DNA of 64,000 nt, taken from positions 124,001 through 188,000 of the forward strand of contig NZ_JAHRCU010000001.1 of the NCBI RefSeq assembly GCF_019083995.1, given 5' to 3'. The position numbers and the translations under genes were made by a program. Positions 59,918-64,000 of the stretch are shown one piece after another. Origin of the DNA: Roseococcus sp. SDR. GTDB taxonomy: Bacteria > Pseudomonadota > Alphaproteobacteria > Acetobacterales > Acetobacteraceae. The notes under the pieces were generated by a model. The model was not told the DNA's origin, did not search any database, and saw only the letters and a list, made by a program, of their open reading frames with translations. Within the stretch, counting starts at the first letter, position 1. Every line of letters begins with the position of its first letter.

Positions 59918-61375
59918 ATGACCCATGATGACATTCCGCCGGCGGCAGCCCGCCGGCCGCGCCTGAAGGGCGACGTGCTGCACGCCGATCTCTGCGTGAT
60001 CGGCGCGGGCTCGGCCGGGCTCTCGCTGGCGGCGGGCGCGGTGCAGATGGGCGCCTCGGTCGTGCTGATCGAGAAGCACCGCATGGGGGGCGATTGCCTG
60101 AACACGGGCTGCGTCCCCTCCAAGGCGCTGCTGGCGGCGGCGCATGCGGCGGAGGCGGCGCGTGGAGCGGCGCGCTTCGGCGTGGATGTGGCCGCGCCCG
60201 TGGTGGATTTCGCCCGCGTGCATGCGCATGTGCAGGGGGTCATCGCGGCCATCGCCCCGCATGACAGCGTGGAGCGCTTCGAGGGGCTGGGCTGCACCGT
60301 GATCCGCGCCGCGGCGCGCTTCACCGGCCCGGCCGAGGTGGCGGCGGATGGCCAGCGCATCCGCGCGCGGCGCTTCGTGGTGGCGACGGGTTCGAGCCCC
60401 GCCATCCCGCCCGTGCCGGGCCTCTCCGAGACGCCCTATCTGACGAACGAGACGATCTTCGAGCTGACCGAGCGGCCGGAGCACCTGCTGGTGCTGGGCG
60501 GTGGCCCCATCGGCATCGAGATGGCGCAGGCGTTTCGCGGCCTCGGTTCCGAAGTCACCGTGATCCAGCGCGGCCCCATCCTGCCGCGCGATGAGCCCGA
60601 GGCGGTGGCGATCCTGCGCGAGGGCCTGACGCGCCAGGGCATCACGCTGATCGAGGGTGCGGAGGTGGCGCGCATCGCGCCCGGCCTGCGGGTGACGCTG
60701 GCCGATGGCACGGAGATCGCCGGCTCGCATCTGCTGGTGGCGGCGGGGCGCAAGCCGCATCTGGATGGGCTGGACCTGCCGCTCGCGGGCGTCGAGACCA
60801 CGGCGCGGGGCATCACGGTGGATGCGCGGCTGCGCTCCAGCAACAGGCGCGTCTTCGCGGCGGGCGATGTGGCGGGCGGGCCGCAATTCACCCATGTGGC
60901 GGGCTATCACGCGGGCGTGCTGATCCGGAACATCCTCTTCGGCCTGCCCGCGAAGGTGGATTACGCGGCCCTGCCCTGGGTGACCTATTGCGACCCCGAG
61001 CTCGCGCATGTGGGCCTGACCGAGGCCGAGGCGCGGCTGGCGAGCCACCCGGTGCAGGTGCTGCTGCAGCCGCTCGCCGGCAATGACCGCGCGGTGGCCG
61101 AGCGCAGCACGGAGGGGCTGGCCAAGATCATCCTGGGCGGCGGCGGGCGCATCCTGGGTGCGACGATCCTCGCACCCCGCGCGGGCGAGATGATCGGCCT
61201 CTGGGGCCTCGCCATCCAGCAGCGGCTGAAGATCGGCGCGGTCGCGCAGATGATGGCGCCCTATCCGACGATGTCGGAGCTTTCGAAGCGCGCGGCGGGC
61301 GGCTTCTACACGCCCTCGCTGTTCTCGGCGCGGACGCGGCGCATCGTGGGCTGGATCCAGAGGCTGCTGCCATGA
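59918..61375 (+). CDS. MerA-like pyridine nucleotide-disulfide oxidoreductase
   Basis: A 485-residue FAD enzyme. The FAD loop is VIGAGSAGLSLAAG, the redox disulfide is C60/C65 in GGDCLNTGCVPSK, and the NAD(P) loop is VLGGGPIGIEMA. Near the C-terminus PYPTMSELSKRAAGGF has Tyr where dihydrolipoamide dehydrogenase has its catalytic His, as in mercuric reductase, but there is no C-terminal vicinal Cys pair and no N-terminal metal-binding domain. It is therefore not a proven mercuric reductase; it may reduce a disulfide, metal or thiol adduct. It is the first gene behind the SigF promoter. Confidence 0.9.
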   Translation: MTHDDIPPAAARRPRLKGDVLHADLCVIGAGSAGLSLAAGAVQMGASVVLIEKHRMGGDCLNTGCVPSKALLAAAHAAEAARGAARFGVDVAAPVVDFARVHAHVQGVIAAIAPHDSVERFEGLGCTVIRAAARFTGPAEVAADGQRIRARRFVVATGSSPAIPPVPGLSETPYLTNETIFELTERPEHLLVLGGGPIGIEMAQAFRGLGSEVTVIQRGPILPRDEPEAVAILREGLTRQGITLIEGAEVARIAPGLRVTLADGTEIAGSHLLVAAGRKPHLDGLDLPLAGVETTARGITVDARLRSSNRRVFAAGDVAGGPQFTHVAGYHAGVLIRNILFGLPAKVDYAALPWVTYCDPELAHVGLTEAEARLASHPVQVLLQPLAGNDRAVAERSTEGLAKIILGGGGRILGATILAPRAGEMIGLWGLAIQQRLKIGAVAQMMAPYPTMSELSKRAAGGFYTPSLFSARTRRIVGWIQRLLP

Positions 61376-62073
61376 GGCTCCTGCGGGACAAGCGGCTCTG
61401 GCTGGCGCTGGGCGTGCTGGCCCTGCTCCTCGCGTTGCGCGCGGCGGGCCTTGGCGAGCTGCTCTCGCTCGATACGCTGGCGCGGCACCGGGAGGCGCTG
61501 GCGGGATTCGTCGCGCGCAACGCGCTGCTGGCGGCGGGCGGCTTCGTGCTGGTCTATGCGGCGGCGGTGGCGCTCTCCGTCCCGGGGGCGATCATCCTGA
61601 CGCTCGCGGGCGGCTTTCTCTTCGGCGCGGTGCTGGGCACGCTGCTCACGGTGCTGGGCGCCACCATCGGCGCCACGCTCGTCTTTCTCTTCGCGCGCAC
61701 CATCTTCGGCGAGAACGCGCTGGACCGCTTCGGCGCGCCGGCGCAGCGCCTGGCCGAGGGCATCCGCCGCAACGCCGCCTCCTACCTGCTGGTGCTGCGC
61801 CTCGTGCCGCTGTTTCCCTTCTTCCTCGTCAATCTCGTGCCGGCCTTCGTCGGCGTGCGGTTGCCGATCTACGTGCTCACCACCTTCTTCGGCATCATGC
61901 CCGGCACCTTCGTCTTCAGCCTCAGCGGCGCGGGGCTGGGCTCCATCCTGGATGCGGGCGGCACGCTCGACCTCGGTTCCGTGCTCACGCCGCAGATCCT
62001 GGGCGCGCTGTTGGGGCTGGCCGCGCTCTCGCTCGCCGCCATCCCGCTGAAGAACAGGTTTGCCGCCAAATGA
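61372..62073 (+). CDS. TVP38/TMEM64 (DedA-like) membrane protein
   Basis: A 233-residue protein with five or six helices. The SNARE-associated core shows as LSVPGAIILTLAGGFLFGAVLGT, then LRLVPLFPFFLVNLVPAFVGV, both diagnostic. Homologues act as lipid scramblases or transporters in the inner membrane. It overlaps the flavoprotein gene by four bases and DUF547 by four, so it is translated together with them. Confidence 0.9.
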   Translation: MRLLRDKRLWLALGVLALLLALRAAGLGELLSLDTLARHREALAGFVARNALLAAGGFVLVYAAAVALSVPGAIILTLAGGFLFGAVLGTLLTVLGATIGATLVFLFARTIFGENALDRFGAPAQRLAEGIRRNAASYLLVLRLVPLFPFFLVNLVPAFVGVRLPIYVLTTFFGIMPGTFVFSLSGAGLGSILDAGGTLDLGSVLTPQILGALLGLAALSLAAIPLKNRFAAK

Positions 62074-62849
62074 TCCGCCGTCGCAGCCTGGCCGCCGCGC
62101 TGCTGATCCCGGCCGCGGCCGGCGCCGCCGAGCCGGGGCTCGACGCGCTGCTCGCCCGCTACGCCGCCACGCCGGCCGATGGCGTGACGCGCGTCGCCTA
62201 TGCGCGCTGGAAGGCAAATGCGGCGGATATGGCGGCCCTCGATGCCTGGATCGCCGAGGCGGCCACGCGCCGCCCCTCCGCCATGCCGCGCCAGGAGGCC
62301 TTCGCCTTCTGGGCCAATCTCTACAATGCGCTGACGCTCAAGGTCGTGCTGGAGCGCTATCCCGTGCGCTCGATCAAGGAGATCCGCTCGACCGGCGTGG
62401 GCCTCGATCCGCGCCAGTTCCTCGGGCCCTGGCGCACGCGCCTCGTCACCATCGAGGGGGCGCGGCTATCGCTCGACGATATCGAGCATGGCACGATGCG
62501 CCCGACCTTCCGGGACCCGCGCGTGCATTACGCGGTGAACTGCGCCTCCATCGGCTGCCCCAACCTGCCGCTGCGCGCCTGGCGCGCGGCGAGCCTGGAG
62601 GCGGATCTGGACGCCGCCGCCCGCGCCTTCGTGAACCATCCGCGTGGGGCCGCGTTGCTCCCTGGCGGGGGGTTGCGCGTCTCCTCCATCTATCGCTGGT
62701 TCCGCGAGGATTTCGGCGGCGATGATGCGGGGGTGATCACGCATCTCGCACGCTACGCCGCGCCGCCACTGGCCGGCGCGCTGCGAAATCTCACCCGCGT
62801 CACGGAAGATGCCTATGATTGGGCGTTGAACGACGCGACACCGAACTGA
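62070..62849 (+). CDS. DUF547 family exported protein
   Basis: A 259-residue protein with signal sequence IRRRSLAAALLIPAAAGAAE. The DUF547 core is clear: FAFWANLYNALTLKVVLER, then VHYAVNCASIGCPNLPLRAW with two conserved Cys, and a C-terminal SSIYRWFREDFGG. The fold and the conserved Asn, His and Cys recall transglutaminase-like cysteine enzymes, but no activity is known. It overlaps the TVP38 gene by four bases and lies 18 bases before the radical SAM gene. Confidence 0.88.
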   Translation: MIRRRSLAAALLIPAAAGAAEPGLDALLARYAATPADGVTRVAYARWKANAADMAALDAWIAEAATRRPSAMPRQEAFAFWANLYNALTLKVVLERYPVRSIKEIRSTGVGLDPRQFLGPWRTRLVTIEGARLSLDDIEHGTMRPTFRDPRVHYAVNCASIGCPNLPLRAWRAASLEADLDAAARAFVNHPRGAALLPGGGLRVSSIYRWFREDFGGDDAGVITHLARYAAPPLAGALRNLTRVTEDAYDWALNDATPN

Positions 62850-62867
62850 TTCCCGGAGAGCACCGCC

Positions 62868-63821
62868 TTGTCCCTTCGCAGCCAGACCACGACGCCGCTC
62901 CTGCCCGGCAAGTTCCAGGACCCGGTGCTGACGCTGAAGGGCGAGCGGCGCGCGACGGTCGCGCTCACTGCGTTGGAGACGCTCTGGTTCAACACCGGCA
63001 CGCTCTGCAACATCACCTGCGCCAATTGCTACATCGAGAGCAGCCCGCGCAATGATGCGCTGGTCTATCTGAGCGCTGCCGAGGTGCGGGCGTATCTGGA
63101 CGAGGCCGCGGATTTTCCGGTGCGCGAGGTGGGCTTCACCGGCGGCGAGCCCTTCATGAACCCCGACCTCGTGCCGATGCTGGACGATGTGCTCTCGCGC
63201 GGGCTGAGGGCCCTGGTGCTGACCAATGCGATGCAGCCCATGCGGCGCTATGCCGCCCAGCTCCTGGCGCTGCGCGCGAAGCATGGCACGGACAACCTCA
63301 TCCTGCGCGTCAGCCTCGATCATCACGACGCCGCCATCCATGACCTCGAGCGCGGCGCGGGCAGCTTCGCGCGCACCATGGAGGGGCTGGTCTGGCTGGC
63401 GCGCGAGGGGTTCCAGCTGCACGTCGCGGGCCGCGCGGGCTTCGGCGCGGAGGATGAGGCGGCGATGCGCGCGGGCTTCGCGGGCCTCTTCGCCGAATGG
63501 GGCATCCCCGTGGACGCGCATGATCCCGTGGCGCTGATGCTCTTCCCCGAGATGGATGCGGGGCGCGACGTGCCCGAGATCACCGAGGCCTGCTGGGGCA
63601 TCCTCAAGAAATCTCCGGATTCGATGATGTGCGCCTCCTCCCGCATGGTGGTGAAGCGCAAGGGCGCCGCGCGCCCCGCCGTTCTGGCCTGCACGCTGCT
63701 CGCTTATGACGAGCGCTTCGAACTGGGCGCGACCCTGACCGAAGCGGCGCGGCCCGTCTCGCTGAACCATCCGCATTGCGCCACCTTCTGCGTGCTGGGC
63801 GGGGCGGCCTGCAGCCGGTGA
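62868..63821 (+). CDS. Radical SAM protein with Cys-rich C-terminus
   Basis: A 317-residue radical SAM enzyme from a TTG start behind GGAGAG. The cluster motif is C47, C51, C54 in CNITCANC (CX3CX2C), and the SAM-binding GGE is in FTGGEPFMNPD. Six more cysteines follow in the C-terminal quarter (C242, C255, C275, C304, C308, C315), enough for an auxiliary Fe-S cluster of SPASM or Twitch kind. The substrate is unknown. No small precursor peptide gene is visible in the window, so a peptide-modifying role is only a possibility. It is the fourth gene in the SigF-promoter block. Confidence 0.85.
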   Translation: MSLRSQTTTPLLPGKFQDPVLTLKGERRATVALTALETLWFNTGTLCNITCANCYIESSPRNDALVYLSAAEVRAYLDEAADFPVREVGFTGGEPFMNPDLVPMLDDVLSRGLRALVLTNAMQPMRRYAAQLLALRAKHGTDNLILRVSLDHHDAAIHDLERGAGSFARTMEGLVWLAREGFQLHVAGRAGFGAEDEAAMRAGFAGLFAEWGIPVDAHDPVALMLFPEMDAGRDVPEITEACWGILKKSPDSMMCASSRMVVKRKGAARPAVLACTLLAYDERFELGATLTEAARPVSLNHPHCATFCVLGGAACSR

Positions 63822-64000
63822 TGCTGGACTTCGTGCCGCTCAGCGCGCGGCCGGACCTGGCCGATGCGCTGGACACGCCGGAATTCCGCGCGCTCTGGCC
63901 GGAATTCATGATGCATGACCCGGCGGCCGATCTGCGCTTCAGCGAGGCGGCCTTCGCGCGCTGGCTCGACTTCAGCTTCGCCATCCTCGATCCGGCCGCG
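63821..64000 (+). CDS. Partial protein, possibly a GNAT-like enzyme (cut by window edge)
   Basis: Sixty residues are visible from the ATG at 63821, which overlaps the radical SAM stop as TGATG. The sequence starts MLDFVPLSARPDLADAL and goes on with FRALWPEFMMHDPAADL, similar to the N-terminus of some acetyltransferase-like proteins, but too little is present for a firm call. It belongs to the same operon and could be decisive for the function of the cluster. Confidence 0.5.
   Translation, partial: MLDFVPLSARPDLADALDTPEFRALWPEFMMHDPAADLRFSEAAFARWLDFSFAILDPAA

Noticed and set aside
58757-61048. Open frame of 763 codons on the minus strand across nrsF, DUF3047 and the flavoprotein gene
   Set aside because: It crosses three recognisable plus-strand genes and a promoter motif, and has shadow-like composition without any domain.
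59918-61375. Mercury resistance operon
   Set aside because: No merR, merT or merP, no metal-binding N-terminal domain and no C-terminal Cys pair.

Overview
The window is gene-dense, very GC-rich DNA of alphaproteobacterial type. The gene content suggests an environmental Acetobacteraceae (Roseomonas-like) chromosome: a Bug-type tripartite tricarboxylate receptor, a TRAP transporter, protocatechuate dioxygenase genes, an Fe-S photolyase, a sigF/nrsF pair, type II citrate synthase, and short G/C-run hairpins between genes of a kind I associate with that family. The taxonomic call is inference; there is no rRNA or marker-gene comparison. I saw no tRNA, rRNA, CRISPR array, phage or transposase gene. 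No stretch over about 300 bases lacks a gene. Genes are often coupled by 1-4 base overlaps, including ATGA, GTGA, TTGA and apparently CTGA junctions.

Layout. 1-3035 (minus): beta-propeller protein, EamA exporter and a luciferase-like flavin monooxygenase cut by the window edge. 3138-10729 (plus): a DUF4424 protein, then a TRAP transporter (P-Q-M) run together with pcaH, pcaG, pcaB and a TauD-like dioxygenase, which reads as uptake plus ortho-cleavage of an aromatic acid. 10761-14895 (minus): gltA with promoter and terminator, a secreted nuclease, a CHAD protein with a degenerate CYTH part, and SixA. 15014-19778 (plus): an SDR lacking the catalytic Tyr, DUF6134, an Fe-S (6-4)-type photolyase, a Bug receptor and a creatininase-family amidohydrolase. 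19773-19932 holds three identical 56-bp palindromic repeats, with a diverged single copy near gltA. 19937-23150 (minus): metallophosphatase, a second (class I) photolyase, class II aldolase, small exported peptide. 23306-25853 (plus): 3-hydroxybutyrate dehydrogenase coupled to a patatin, and a methyltransferase. 25837-30010 (minus): gluQ, two tandem EamA paralogues, rlmI and DUF3293. 30170-41472: housekeeping and stress genes (HNH nuclease, pirin, UspA, kinase fusion, pdxH, fabI, KefB-type antiporter, aroC) with an unknown 400-residue protein. 41020-43172: DJ-1/VOC detoxification pair divergent from a LysR regulator. 43305-49335: peptide-type binding protein, cytochrome b561-like protein, a lone CoxL-type molybdoenzyme subunit. 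49384-51333: psd-pssA plus a small tyrosine-phosphatase-like protein. 51317-57232 (minus): a catabolic-looking run (alpha/beta hydrolase, two-subunit CoA transferase, nitroreductase, CaiB, DehI-like) split by a 194-bp MITE-like palindrome with a 4-bp target duplication.

57848-64000 (plus) is the most interesting region: an ECF sigma factor of SigF type, its NrsF anti-sigma, DUF3047, then a MerA-like flavoprotein, TVP38, DUF547, a radical SAM protein with extra cysteines and the start of another gene. A perfect GTAACC-N16-CGAA motif, the Caulobacter SigF consensus as I remember it, lies just upstream of the flavoprotein gene, and a near match precedes sigF itself. NrsF keeps one of the two sensing cysteines described in Caulobacter (C131) but has His at position 181. 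This suggests a metal- or redox-responsive regulon with an uncharacterised enzyme set.
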